64,000 nucleotides of DNA from CALMEC01 sp031366605 (GTDB taxonomy: Bacteria; Actinomycetota; Thermoleophilia; Miltoncostaeales; Miltoncostaeaceae). The position numbers and the translations under genes were made by a program. The notes under the pieces were generated by a model, which was not told the origin of the DNA, made no database searches, and was given only the letters and a program-made list of their open reading frames with translations. The stretch covers positions 68,509-132,508 of the forward strand of contig JANLOO010000022.1 in assembly GCA_031366605.1 (NCBI GenBank), given 5' to 3'. Each line of letters opens with the position of its first letter. Within the stretch, counting starts at the first letter, position 1. Shown here piece after piece: positions 43,874 through 52,957 of this stretch.

Positions 43874-44524
43874 TCACTGTCCTGAGGCTGAGATGTGCTG
43901 GTAGTCCTTGGTCCCGCTCCAGCGTCCACCCCAAGCCCATCCGGCCGCATCGACGGCCCGGGTGGATGCGTCACGCTCGACGATCATGCCGGGGCGTGCG
44001 GGCGTGCGTTTGATGAACGCGACGCTGGCTTTGTGGGACGTCCGCCCTCGTGAGACGTACGGGTTCTCGATCGGGTTGATGTCGACCGCGCGGCCGTAGG
44101 CATGGTTTGACCATCGGGTGGTGCCATCGACGTATCGACAGTTGAATGCGCTGGTGTTGTCAGCCTCAATCGAGCGGAAGTCGCTGCCGCCGAAGCCTTC
44201 GATCGGGACCATCCACCTGATCGGGAACTTCGCGGCGTACAGATCACGCATGATCGCGACGGTGCTCGTCGCGGCGTCGCGGTTGACCACGAGGCGTCCC
44301 GTGCGGGCCCGCCCCGCGAAGTCCCAGTGGCTGACCCGAACCATCCGCAAGGAGTTGAGGCTGACGGGGCACCCGCGATGCCACACGCTCGGCGTCATGG
44401 CGTTGCGCTCCTTGGCTGTCAGTGTCGAGATGCCCGAGCGAAACGCCGGAGCCCCGCCACCGAGGGCGGCCGGTGCGACGACGAGGGCGGCCACAGCCGC
44501 AAACGCGATCTGGCGCGCGAACAT
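43874..44524 (-). CDS. Secreted M15-family peptidase (D-Ala-D-Ala carboxypeptidase-like)
   Basis: A 216-residue secreted zinc peptidase of the M15 (extensin-like/VanY) fold. Signal peptide about 1-21. The metal site is TRWSNHAYGRAVDINPIENP (His141, Asp148) with a third ligand in DYQHIS near the C-terminus. It would trim peptidoglycan peptides. ATG 44524 lies six bases from a TACACT box (44531-44536 on the - strand), which fixes this start over the longer frame. Confidence 0.88.
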   Translation of the reverse strand: MFARQIAFAAVAALVVAPAALGGGAPAFRSGISTLTAKERNAMTPSVWHRGCPVSLNSLRMVRVSHWDFAGRARTGRLVVNRDAATSTVAIMRDLYAAKFPIRWMVPIEGFGGSDFRSIEADNTSAFNCRYVDGTTRWSNHAYGRAVDINPIENPYVSRGRTSHKASVAFIKRTPARPGMIVERDASTRAVDAAGWAWGGRWSGTKDYQHISASGQ

Positions 44525-44677
44525 CGGTCGAGTGTAGCCGGACGCCCCGAAGGCTCCCAAGCAGGTCGGTCGGCGTGTGCGGACATCGTCCACGGCCAGG
44601 CGCGGTCCGCCCGCTCAGCCCCGACCGACGCAGCCCGATCAGCGGGCCATCGCACTGCCGATCCATCGATATGTCAC

Positions 44678-44741
44678 GTCTCTGTGTCGAGTGTGTGTCG
44701 CCGAACGACACGATTGGCCGTCGCGAGTGAGCCAAGTGGTT
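44678..44741. repeat. 64-base hairpin repeat, copy 1
   Basis: Matches the segment at 44811-44874 at 57 of 64 positions. It contains a hairpin GTGTCG-CCGAA-CGACAC (44695-44711) followed by GATTGGCCGTCGCG. It lies between the M15 peptidase start and the end of the AlkA-like gene, in 390 bases without a gene. Confidence 0.6.
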
Positions 44742-44810
44742 CTCAACGCATCACGACAACGTACGGCGATTGCAGGACATTCGATCGGTGTCGCGCTGGT
44801 CAATTGTGTC

Positions 44811-44874
44811 GTCGCTGTGTCGAATGTGTGTCGAGGTACGACACGATTGGCCGTCGCGTGTGAGCCAAATGGTT
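44811..44874. repeat. 64-base hairpin repeat, copy 2
   Basis: Direct repeat of 44678-44741, 133 bases away. The stem GTGTCG/CGACAC (44828-44833/44839-44844) is unchanged but three of five loop bases differ, suggesting that the stem is under selection. Could be a small RNA or a REP-like element. Confidence 0.6.
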
Positions 44875-44913
44875 GTTTCGGGGCGACGGGGCTGCGGGCG
44901 CACAAGCGCGGGG

Positions 44914-45765
44914 TCAGGCGGCGTGTGCGGTGCGTTGGCGGGCGAGCGGGTGGCGCATGAGGTGGACGCCGGCCAGGCCGGCCCACTCGCCGTAGGGCTC
45001 CAGCAGCCGACGGGTGTCGTCGGCTGTCGCCTCGCGCCCCAGCAGGTTGGCGCACAGGCGGATCAGGCCGAGGTCACCGACCAGGCCATGTTCGTACCGC
45101 CCCAAACCGGACATCGCGATGACGCCCGCCGACCACGGGCCCAACGTGCGCTCGCGTTCGATACGGGCAACGGCACGATTCGTCGTCACGGTCTGCAGAC
45201 GCTCCACATCGAGGGTCCGCACGACGCGCGCGAGCGCCGCTGCGCGAAAGGGCGCCAGGCCGGTGCGCGTCAGTTGGGCCGTAGACAGCGCGCGCAGTCC
45301 CTCAGAGGTGGGTGGCAATGACAACCCGGCGTGCGGGCGGCTGCACAACGCGATGATGCGGTGTTCGATCAGCCGGGCTTCGCGTGCCGTGATCAGTTGG
45401 CCCGCCACCGCTTGCACCAGCGCATGTGCAACCGTCGAGGTACGCAGTGGTCGAAGTCCACGGCGTTGGCTGACGAGTCGACGCAAGAGTGGGTCGGCAT
45501 CGGCCAGCGTCAGGAACGCGCCGTGGTCCACATCGGCTGCGAGCACGAACCGCAGGTGCCCGATCGTCGCGTCCCCGACCTCCCTGTCCATCCGGGCGCC
45601 CAGGTCCCCATCGGGGCGCTGCCACACCTGCGCATACGTCGGGTGCCCCTCGACCTCGAAGACCATCTCGAGCACACCGTCGTGGATACGTCGGGTGGGA
45701 TCCGACCCGTCGGCCGACTGGGCGAGCGAGTACGGCCTGATCGGGGAGAGGACGACGTCGGGCAC
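44914..45765 (-). CDS. AlkA-like DNA-3-methyladenine glycosylase
   Basis: A 283-residue HhH-GPD-family DNA glycosylase. The N-terminal AlkA-like domain (about 1-90) is followed by the helical core with LVQAVAGQLITAREARLIEH, the hairpin region LGPWSAGVIAMSGLGRY and the catalytic Asp in GLVGDLGLIRLC, and the terminal PYGEWAGLAGVHLMR. It excises alkylated bases. GTG 45765 follows TACGTT by six bases (45772-45777 on the - strand), a leaderless layout. Confidence 0.88.
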   Translation of the reverse strand: MPDVVLSPIRPYSLAQSADGSDPTRRIHDGVLEMVFEVEGHPTYAQVWQRPDGDLGARMDREVGDATIGHLRFVLAADVDHGAFLTLADADPLLRRLVSQRRGLRPLRTSTVAHALVQAVAGQLITAREARLIEHRIIALCSRPHAGLSLPPTSEGLRALSTAQLTRTGLAPFRAAALARVVRTLDVERLQTVTTNRAVARIERERTLGPWSAGVIAMSGLGRYEHGLVGDLGLIRLCANLLGREATADDTRRLLEPYGEWAGLAGVHLMRHPLARQRTAHAA

Positions 45766-46024
45766 TCCGCCAACGTACTCGTCGCGCGCCGCGGCGGGCG
45801 TGCCGGAGGAGCGGGAGCGACGAGACCTGAGCGCTCTCAGCGGGTTCCGCGATCACGTCCCCCACGATGACTCGTCCGATGATCACGACGCCGTCGAGCA
45901 CCATGGCGCCGCCGATCAAGCACGGAAGGCACGCGCCGACACGTACAGGCTGGTGCGAGCAATACACTAATAAAGCAATTAGAATATACACCAAAACCGA
46001 GCGATTTCGTGTACACTGTGCGCA

Positions 46025-46672
46025 ATGGCGGCGCGACGGCTCATCGGGTACGTGCGGGTGGGGCCGATGGAGCCGCGCAGCGAACGACCGGGGCTCGAAA
46101 CGCAACGGGCTGCGATCGCCGTGGCGTGTGACGAGCGCGGATGGGACCTCGTCGGGGTCGAGGAGGATGTCCGCTCCGGCCGTACGCGCCGGCGACCCGG
46201 CCTGCGGCAGGCGCTCGCCGCGTGCCGTGCGGGACAGGCCGAGGGGGTCATCGTCGCGAGCCTCGATCGCCTGACGTACGACGTTGCCGACCTGGCCGAG
46301 TTTGTGGGCGAGGCTGTGCGGGATGGTTTCGCGATCGTCGCGTTGTCGCCAGAGGTCGACCTGGACAGCGACCGCGGTGCGACGGTCGGAGCCGTTCTGT
46401 CGGAAGCCGCGGGGTGGACCCCGCGGAGCCTCGTGCGTCGCGCCGAGGTGCTTGCTCGGCGCGTGCAGGACGAGGCCCCGGTGTCACGTCGGGCAGGCCG
46501 CCCGTCGTCGACGCCTCAGGACATCGCCGATCGAATCCGCAAGATGCGCGGGCAAGGCCTGACCCTTCAGGCGATCTGCGACACCCTCAACCGTGAAGGC
46601 ATTCCGACGCCACGCGGCGGGGCGTTGTGGCGCCCGACATCGCTTCGCGCGATCCTGCGCACCGGGGACTGA
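46025..46672 (+). CDS. Serine-recombinase-like protein lacking catalytic serine
   Basis: A 215-residue relative of resolvases. The N-terminus IGYVRVGPMEP aligns with the resolvase YxRVS motif, but the nucleophilic Ser is Gly13. The later DRLxR motif reads DRLTYD, so one catalytic Arg is replaced by Tyr. A C-terminal Recombinase-type helix-turn-helix region is intact (TLQAICDTLNREGIPTPRGG). It is therefore probably a DNA-binding protein that cannot cut. A TACACT box seven bases before the ATG follows an AT-rich stretch (45959-46010), so it is likely expressed leaderless. Confidence 0.8.
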   Translation: MAARRLIGYVRVGPMEPRSERPGLETQRAAIAVACDERGWDLVGVEEDVRSGRTRRRPGLRQALAACRAGQAEGVIVASLDRLTYDVADLAEFVGEAVRDGFAIVALSPEVDLDSDRGATVGAVLSEAAGWTPRSLVRRAEVLARRVQDEAPVSRRAGRPSSTPQDIADRIRKMRGQGLTLQAICDTLNREGIPTPRGGALWRPTSLRAILRTGD

Positions 46673-46690
46673 CTTCCCCGAGCAGGCGGG

Positions 46691-47335
46691 TCAGGCCGTG
46701 CTCCAGCCGAGGCCGTGGATGGCCTTCATGCGCTGGACGGCCGGGCGTTCGTCGATACGGGCATGGTGGGCCGCCAGATTCACTCGCGTGAACACGGCCG
46801 GCTCGAGGTCGAGCGACCAGTTGGGGCTTTCCAACATGTGGAGCAACAGGTCGGCCCCGGAGAATTGTTCGCCCATCAGGTACCGCCGGTCGTTGAGATG
46901 CCCGTCCAGAACGTCCAGGCATTCGCCGATGTCACGCGCGGCGGCCTCGCGGATCGACTGCCCCAGTTCGGGCGTGTCGGGCATGTACCACGGTGCATAC
47001 CAGCGGGTGTAGGCGGTGTGGAGCGTGTTGGTCAGGTACACGAGCCAGCGGTAGTAGTCGGAACGCTCCGACGTCCCCATCGCAGGCGCCAACGGTGAGT
47101 CGGCACACCGGTCGCCCAGGTGCAGGATGATCGCGGCTGTTTCGTACAGGCGAACGTCGCCGTCGCGCAGGGCGGGCACCCGCCCGTGGGGGTTGACCTG
47201 TTTGAACTGCGGAGGCGTGTCCCGGTCGTGCCGCTCGACCTGGACCGTCTCGTAGGGGGCACCGGTCTCCTCGAGTGCGGCGCACGCCACCGTCGCGGCC
47301 GTGCCGGGCACCGAGTAGAGGATCAGGGCACCCAC
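46691..47335 (-). CDS. Glutathione S-transferase-family protein 1
   Basis: A 214-residue GST-fold protein: N-terminal thioredoxin-like domain (LILYSVPGTAATVACAALEE, VNPHGRVPALRDGDVRLYET) and an all-helical C-terminal domain. GTG 47335 overlaps the end of a second GST gene by 13 bases. Actinobacteria generally lack glutathione, so the cofactor is uncertain. Function probably detoxification (inference). Confidence 0.88.
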   Translation of the reverse strand: MGALILYSVPGTAATVACAALEETGAPYETVQVERHDRDTPPQFKQVNPHGRVPALRDGDVRLYETAAIILHLGDRCADSPLAPAMGTSERSDYYRWLVYLTNTLHTAYTRWYAPWYMPDTPELGQSIREAAARDIGECLDVLDGHLNDRRYLMGEQFSGADLLLHMLESPNWSLDLEPAVFTRVNLAAHHARIDERPAVQRMKAIHGLGWSTA

Positions 47336-47955
47336 GCCAGCTCCTCCTGCTCGATGACGCGCAGCAGCGACGGACGCTCGAGCATCTGGTCCCAGAACCG
47401 GCGGATGTTCGGTCGCGCGAACGCCGGGTTGGCCTGATGCCGGCTCCAGCGACCGAGCATCCACAGGTATGCGTCCGCGGCCGAGAACCGGTCGCCGACC
47501 AAGAACGCGCGGTCTGCCAGGTCGGTGTCGATCCAGTCCCAGATGCCACCCAACGCGGCGTCGGCCACCTGCTTGGCGCCGGCGACGTGCTCCGCGTCGA
47601 CCACATACCGCTCGGGGTAGATGTACTGGTACAGCGCGGGTTGTGCGGTGTTGGAAAGGTAGACGAGCCACCGGTACCACACGCCACGCTCGGGATCGCC
47701 GGGCACCGGGCCCAGCAGGGCATCCGGGTTGCGGTCCGAGACATGCATGCAGATGGCCGCCGACTCGGTCAGCGTGACGTCCCCGTCGATCATGGCCGGG
47801 ACCCGTCGATGGGGGCTTGCCGTCAGGAACTCCGCCGGACCCGCGTCGGGGCCCTCACGTGTTGGCCTGACAAACGTGTACTCGGCGCCGGCCTCCTCCA
47901 ACAGGATGTGCGGCGCGAGCGACGCTGAGCCCGGGTAGCCATACAGCGTGATCAC
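47323..47955 (-). CDS. Glutathione S-transferase-family protein 2
   Basis: A 210-residue GST-fold protein with the thioredoxin-like start VITLYGYPGSASLAPHILLE, SPHRRVPAMIDGDVTLTESA and a helical C-terminal domain (GDRFSAADAYLWMLGRWSRH). The two GSTs share about the same layout, and their overlapping order suggests tandem duplication. GTG 47955 is seven bases after TAGCGT (47963-47968 on the - strand). A GTG nine bases upstream would overlap the -10, so I choose the later one. Confidence 0.87.
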   Translation of the reverse strand: MITLYGYPGSASLAPHILLEEAGAEYTFVRPTREGPDAGPAEFLTASPHRRVPAMIDGDVTLTESAAICMHVSDRNPDALLGPVPGDPERGVWYRWLVYLSNTAQPALYQYIYPERYVVDAEHVAGAKQVADAALGGIWDWIDTDLADRAFLVGDRFSAADAYLWMLGRWSRHQANPAFARPNIRRFWDQMLERPSLLRVIEQEELAWVP

Positions 47956-48042
47956 GCCGGGCACGCTACTCGCAAATGGCAACGGGGGCCGGCGCCGCCT
48001 CCAAGCGGGCGCCGACCCCCGGGGGTCCAAACCGATGGTCGG

Positions 48043-48924
48043 TCAGTCCTCCGGGTGCACCTTGACGAGCGCCAACGGATTGCCGGCGCACTCCATCTCG
48101 ACGACGTCACCGACGAGGAGCGTTGCGACGAGCGTCGGGTCGGCGACCGTGCAGGTGGTCGCGCCGACCGCGATCGAGGCCGGGGAGACCACGGTGATCG
48201 CACCCTTGACCTCGACCTTGGTTTCGGCCGGCACAGCGGTCATCGGCTTCTTGACCTTGATCTTTTTGGCGGTCAGGACGCCGTGCTTGGTCTTGCATTC
48301 GATCTTGACCATGTCGCCGGCTGCAGGGATGCTGCGAAGGCGGGTCCGGTCGGTCACGGCGCAGGTCAGCGGGTCGGCGCCGGCCACACCGGTGGCGACG
48401 ACGATCGAACCCGGCACTCCGGCGGCGGCCGGCGTGAACGTGGTCACTGCGCCACTCGCCTCGACCTCGACCTTGTCGCGCATGCTGTCGGTCATACGAA
48501 GGCGCCGCAGGGAGAGGCCGGTCGTGGCCGAGCCGTTGCATTTCGCCTTGACGTGTGTCCCGACCGGGAACGCGCTCAAGTCGGTGCCCGCGGGGACCTT
48601 GCAGGTGAACGCGATCGGGGCGGGGGCCGGCGTGCCGGCGGGCGGAGCGAGGGGCACGGTGACGACCGGAACGGCCGGAGCCGGAGCGAATGCGGTGATC
48701 ACGATGGATCCACCGGCGGGCGGGGTGGCGGCTGGTGCCGGGACCACAGGAGCCACCACGGCCGGGGCCGGGGTCACCGCGGTCACCGTGCCGCGAATCT
48801 CGAGCTCGAGGGTGGAGTCGTTCTTGCCGCCGTGTCCGCCGTGGGCGGCTGCCCCGGTGGCGAATACCCCGGCGACCAGACAACCGACCCAAAGGGCCAT
48901 CAGTGTCTTCGATCTCGTACGCAT
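48043..48924 (-). CDS. Secreted DUF5666-like repeat protein
   Basis: A 293-residue exported protein. The signal peptide MALWVGCLVAGVFATGAAAH is preceded by a basic n-region. The mature part has three similar units of about 85 residues (IRGTVTAVTPA, ASGAVTTFTPA and VKGAITVVSPA), each ending in a Cys pair and a GDMVKIEC/GDVVEMEC strand, typical of DUF5666 beta-barrels. ATG 48924 has a GGGAGG ribosome binding site. Function unknown; each repeat likely carries one disulfide. Confidence 0.8.
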   Translation of the reverse strand: MRTRSKTLMALWVGCLVAGVFATGAAAHGGHGGKNDSTLELEIRGTVTAVTPAPAVVAPVVPAPAATPPAGGSIVITAFAPAPAVPVVTVPLAPPAGTPAPAPIAFTCKVPAGTDLSAFPVGTHVKAKCNGSATTGLSLRRLRMTDSMRDKVEVEASGAVTTFTPAAAGVPGSIVVATGVAGADPLTCAVTDRTRLRSIPAAGDMVKIECKTKHGVLTAKKIKVKKPMTAVPAETKVEVKGAITVVSPASIAVGATTCTVADPTLVATLLVGDVVEMECAGNPLALVKVHPED

Positions 48925-49010
48925 CAGCAAAGCCTCCCAAAGTTCTCGCGGCGCCACAGAGCATCCGCCATTCACGTAGCTGGTCGTACGACGTCCCCAG
49001 CGGACGTTTC

Positions 49011-49874
49011 TTACGCGTGCTTGTGAATTTCTTGCAACGGAAGTTCGGCGGCGCTGGCGGGCGTATCGAGCCCCTCGATACGGAGCGGGTCGTCAACCCC
49101 GACCTCGCGCCGCAAAATCGCCAGGCCGATTGACCCGTAGGTCGTGCTCTCCGCGACGCTGGTCAACACGCCGACCTTGCGATCCCCTGCAGAGATCGCC
49201 GCGCCGACCCGCCCGGGCTCAGCCAGGCGCACGCCGCGCAGGCGTCGGTTGACCTGGCCGCGGTAGTGGACACGGGCTACGGTCTCCTGCCCCAGGTAGC
49301 ACCCTTTGTCGAACGACACCGTCGCCAGCTCCAGGCCGGCCTCCTGGACGAGGTTCGCCGATGTGAAGTCCACTCCGAAGAGCGGAATGCCGGCGGCGAT
49401 GCGGCGGGCTTGGAGTGCGTTGGGCTCCATCGCAGCTGCTCCCGACGCAGCGATGATCGGGGTCGCATCGACTCCGATGGCATCGACCGTCCCGGGGACC
49501 AGCCCGGGCAGCACAAGGTCGGCACCTGCGACGGTGCCCTCGTCCCAACCGGACAAGGTGACGCACGCAAAGGGCTCAGGACCGATGACGTCGACGTCCT
49601 CCGAGAAGTGATACTCGTCGAGCAACGTCACCAGGCGCTCCGCGTGGCCTGAGCCGGTGACGAGGGTGAAGTCCTGCGCGCCGGTTCGGACGACGCGCAT
49701 GTCCGCGCTGATGTGGCCCTTGTTGTCCAGCAGGAGCGCGCGGCACGATGCCCCCACGGCGAGCGCGGCCACGTCGTTGGTCAGCAGGCCCTGCAGGAAC
49801 CCCTCGGCGTCCGGCCCTTCCACCCACGCCAGCTCACACGTCCCAGCCGTCGTCGCCGGGGTCGCGGCGCTCAT
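49011..49874 (-). CDS. ygfZ: YgfZ/GcvT-like folate-binding Fe-S repair protein
   Basis: A 287-residue protein of the YgfZ/Iba57 family, which uses folate to help assemble or repair Fe-S clusters. The signature KGCYLGQETVARVHYRGQV has the conserved Cys. The N-terminal GcvT-like domain starts WVEGPDAEGFLQGLLTNDV. ATG 49874 overlaps the stop of the LON-domain gene by 4 bases (ATGA). Confidence 0.93.
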   Translation of the reverse strand: MSAATPATTAGTCELAWVEGPDAEGFLQGLLTNDVAALAVGASCRALLLDNKGHISADMRVVRTGAQDFTLVTGSGHAERLVTLLDEYHFSEDVDVIGPEPFACVTLSGWDEGTVAGADLVLPGLVPGTVDAIGVDATPIIAASGAAAMEPNALQARRIAAGIPLFGVDFTSANLVQEAGLELATVSFDKGCYLGQETVARVHYRGQVNRRLRGVRLAEPGRVGAAISAGDRKVGVLTSVAESTTYGSIGLAILRREVGVDDPLRIEGLDTPASAAELPLQEIHKHA

Positions 49875-50500
49875 TGCAAGGTCACCTTGCCGTTGGTGTG
49901 CGCACGCTCAGCGGCGATCTCCTGGCGATCGAGTCCCGTCAGGGCGGTGTCCAGGAGTGACCGCACCAGCGTCAGCCGTTCGGTCTCGGAGCGGGATTCC
50001 AACAGCTGCTGCTTGGGCGCGGGGTCCAACTCGAACGAGCCGGCGATCGCGTAACTCAACGGCACCCCGTCGCGCACGTCCGGCTGTTGGGCGGCACCGG
50101 CGACGGCTTTTGACAGGCGGCCGAACCGCTCGCTGACCTCGCCCGCCAGGGCCTCGCTCGCCGGTTCGTCGACGTCGGCAATCCGCCGCACGCGGGCGGT
50201 GATGTACAGCTCTCCGGTGGTCTGCTCCACGATCTCGACCCGCTCGCCGCCCTCCACGACCAGGTTCATGCGACCGTCTGCGAACCGGCGCACAAGTGTC
50301 TCGGGGTGGGCGGTGCATCCGATCTTGGCGACACCGTCGTCGGTGGCGAAGCTCAGCACGAACGGCCGCGCGCCCAGCGTGCAGTCGGCGATCAGGGCCC
50401 GGTATCGCGGCTCAAAGATGTGCAACGGCACGCGCTCGCCTGGCAGCAGCACGAGCCCCAGCGGAAAGAGCCCGAGGTTGGTGAGTTCGGCGTCCGGCAT
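49871..50500 (-). CDS. LON-substrate-binding-domain protein
   Basis: A 209-residue protein made of the LON N-terminal (LAN/ASCH-like) domain without the AAA or protease parts. Motifs are LFPLGLVLLPGERVPLHIFE and PRYRALIADC. Such solo LON-domain proteins are common in actinobacteria, role unclear. ATG 50500 is six bases after TACACT (50507-50512 on the - strand), so probably leaderless. It is divergent from hisC with 39 bases between. Confidence 0.88.
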   Translation of the reverse strand: MPDAELTNLGLFPLGLVLLPGERVPLHIFEPRYRALIADCTLGARPFVLSFATDDGVAKIGCTAHPETLVRRFADGRMNLVVEGGERVEIVEQTTGELYITARVRRIADVDEPASEALAGEVSERFGRLSKAVAGAAQQPDVRDGVPLSYAIAGSFELDPAPKQQLLESRSETERLTLVRSLLDTALTGLDRQEIAAERAHTNGKVTLQ

Positions 50501-50539
50501 CGAGTCAGTGTAGAGCGCCCTGTACGATCCGGTCCGCCG

Positions 50540-51676
50540 ATGCATCAGCAACCGCTTCCGTCCGGGCTCCTGCGCACTGCGCTCGACGCGGTCGACCCCT
50601 ACGAGCCCGGCCGTCCGATCGAAGCCGTGCGACTCGACACCGGGATCCAAGAGGTCGTCAAGCTCGCATCCAACGAGGGTCCGTTCCCGCCGACCCCCGG
50701 CGCGCAGCAGGCGATCGCGGACGCCGCGGCGGGCCTGCGCTTGTACCCCGACCCGGGCTGCTGGGCGCTTCGCGACGCGATCGAGCGGCGCACGTTCGTG
50801 CCGGCCGAGTGGATCCTTCCGGGCAATGGCGTCGACAGCCTCATCAAGCTGATGTGCCTGGCGACGATCGATCCCGGTGACCAGGTGGTGATGGGGTGGC
50901 CGTCGTTCATCTCGTGGCGCCAGGGGACGTTGATGATGGGTGGGGAGCCGGTGCTGGTGCCGCTCGCGCCCAATGGCGCCTACGACCTGGACGGCGTGCT
51001 GGCGGCGATTGGCCCCCGCACCAAGCTGGTCGTCATCGTCAGTCCCAACAACCCCACCGGCGCGGCGGTCACTCCCGAGGACCTCGAGGCGTTTCTGGAC
51101 CGCGTGCCCGGTCACGTGCTTACGGTGCTGGACGAGGCGTACTTCGAGTTCTTGCCCAAGGGATCGCACAACGGGGCGGAGTTGCTGCGATCGGGGCGGC
51201 CGATCGCCGTGACCCGGACGTTCAGCAAGGTCTACGGATTGGCGGGCCTGCGCGTCGGGTACCTGATGGCCGACACCGGCCTGCTGGGCGCGCTGGCGCG
51301 GGTGCGCAACGTGTTCGACGTCAGCACAGTCGCCCAGGTGGCTGCGATCGCGACGCTCGCCGAGGCCGACGACCACCTGCCCGAACGGTTGGCGCTCAAT
51401 CTGGCCGAGCGCGGCAGGGTGGACGCCGCGCTGCGGGGACTTGGGCTGTCGCCGCCGCCGTCGGATGCCAACTTCTTGTTGGTCGACCTGGGTTCGGCCG
51501 AGCGTGCGAGTGCGGCGTTCGAGGGCCTCATCAAACGTGGTGTCATCGTGCGTCCGACCCGCGGATTCGGCGCGCCCACGGCGATCAGGGTGACGATCGG
51601 CTGGCCGTATGAGAACGACCGGTTCCTTCACGTCTTCGCGGATGTGCTGCCGACGCTGCCGTCGGCCACGGCCTGA
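50540..51676 (+). CDS. hisC: Histidinol-phosphate aminotransferase HisC
   Basis: A 378-residue fold-type-I PLP enzyme of histidine synthesis. It has KLASNEGPFPPTPGAQQAI, ILPGNGVDSLIKLMC, VSPNNPTGAAV, the Schiff-base lysine in RTFSKVYGLAGLRVGY, and the C-terminal RPTRGFGAPTAIRVTIG. Start ATG 50540; TACGAT (50523-50528) is a probable -10. No other his genes are near. The substrate could also be another aromatic amino acid. Confidence 0.88.
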   Translation: MHQQPLPSGLLRTALDAVDPYEPGRPIEAVRLDTGIQEVVKLASNEGPFPPTPGAQQAIADAAAGLRLYPDPGCWALRDAIERRTFVPAEWILPGNGVDSLIKLMCLATIDPGDQVVMGWPSFISWRQGTLMMGGEPVLVPLAPNGAYDLDGVLAAIGPRTKLVVIVSPNNPTGAAVTPEDLEAFLDRVPGHVLTVLDEAYFEFLPKGSHNGAELLRSGRPIAVTRTFSKVYGLAGLRVGYLMADTGLLGALARVRNVFDVSTVAQVAAIATLAEADDHLPERLALNLAERGRVDAALRGLGLSPPPSDANFLLVDLGSAERASAAFEGLIKRGVIVRPTRGFGAPTAIRVTIGWPYENDRFLHVFADVLPTLPSATA

Positions 51677-52626
51677 TGGACGTCCCAGCGGTCCTCGCGG
51701 GCGTGCGCGCCGGCGAGCGGCGCGCGGTTGCGCGTGCGATCACCTTGGTCGAGGGGCGCGGCGCCGAGGGCCGCCAGATCGCACGGCAGCTGCATCCGCA
51801 GACGGGACGAGCGCTGCGCATCGGCATCACCGGCTCGCCCGGCGTCGGAAAGAGCACGCTCATCGCCGCGCTCGTGGCGCACCTGCGAGCCCTCGACCTG
51901 ACCGTCGCGGTGGTCAGCGTCGACCCCACGAGCCCGTTCACCAAGGGTGCCGTCCTGGGGGATCGCATCCGATTGGTGGATCACTTTCTCGACCGCGGCG
52001 TGTTCATCCGGTCGATGGCGAGCCGCGGGCACTTGGGCGGATTGTCCGAGGCCACCGCAGGCGCGGTGCTGGTGCTCGATGCCGCAGGGTTCGACGTGGT
52101 GCTGGTCGAGACCGTGGGGTCAGGTCAGAACGAGGTCGAGGTGCAGACCCTGACCGAGACCGTCGTGCTCGTCCTGATGCCGGGCAGCGGCGATTCGATC
52201 CAGGCGATTAAAGCCGGCCTGATGGAGATCCCCGACGTCCTGGTCATCAACAAGGCCGACCGCCCGGGCGCCGACCTGCTGCGCGCCGAACTCGAGGCGA
52301 CCATGTCGCTCGTGCCGGCAGGTCCCTGGGAGCCCCCGATCGTGGCGACCCAGGCGCACGAGGGCCTGGGCGTCCCCGAGCTGTGGGACGCCGTCGAACG
52401 CCATCGTGCCTTCCTGGCCGAAGGCACCCGCCTGACCGACCGCCGCCACGACGGTTTGCGCCGCCAACTCCGCGCCCTGGCCCTTGACCGCCTGGGCCGT
52501 CAACTCGACGCGGCGTGCGACCCCGCGTCCATGCAACACCTGGTCAGCCAGGTCGCCGACCGCACCCTCGACCCCGACAGCGCCGTCGATCAGGTGATCG
52601 ATCGACTCACAGCTTCGAGTACCTGA
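51676..52626 (+). CDS. meaB: Methylmalonyl-CoA mutase-associated GTPase MeaB
   Basis: A 316-residue G3E-family GTPase that guards and loads the B12-dependent methylmalonyl-CoA mutase. Motifs are GITGSPGVGKSTLIAALVAH (Walker A), DPTSPFTKGAVLGDRIRL, ETVGSGQNEVEV (Walker B) and NKADRPG. ATG 51676 overlaps the hisC stop by one base (TGATG). The mutase is not in the window. Confidence 0.95.
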   Translation: MDVPAVLAGVRAGERRAVARAITLVEGRGAEGRQIARQLHPQTGRALRIGITGSPGVGKSTLIAALVAHLRALDLTVAVVSVDPTSPFTKGAVLGDRIRLVDHFLDRGVFIRSMASRGHLGGLSEATAGAVLVLDAAGFDVVLVETVGSGQNEVEVQTLTETVVLVLMPGSGDSIQAIKAGLMEIPDVLVINKADRPGADLLRAELEATMSLVPAGPWEPPIVATQAHEGLGVPELWDAVERHRAFLAEGTRLTDRRHDGLRRQLRALALDRLGRQLDAACDPASMQHLVSQVADRTLDPDSAVDQVIDRLTASST

Positions 52627-52957
52627 CCGTGTTGGCCTCGTCCCCGTGACAAGCCCCTGCGTCCAGGGGGACGGTGCTCCTCGGGCGAGTCCTCGATTTG
52701 CAGGGGTTGCGTCCCGTGTCTCGTTGCACGCTTTCATCGAACGAGGTGACCTCGATTGAGCGGAGCAGCGCCCGTCCTCGCCCCGTCGGTACTGAGTGGT
52801 GACTCTCACCACCACCCAGACCGGAGAGCCGCAGGAGTGCGAGGCCTGGTTCCGTCGACTCTCGGCGCGTGGCCTGCGGAGCCGACGTGAGCGGCGATGG
52901 TCGACTGGAGTACGGTGTGGTCACAATGGTTCACAACTCTTCTTTTGGAGGTGTGTC
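52627..52957 (+). other. Intergenic stretch with hairpin
   Basis: Holds a hairpin CCCCTG-CGTC-CAGGGG (52654-52669) that could end the hisC-meaB transcript, though without a T-run. The rest shows no gene I trust. The ribosome binding site of the next gene is at its end (52947-52951). Confidence 0.3.
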
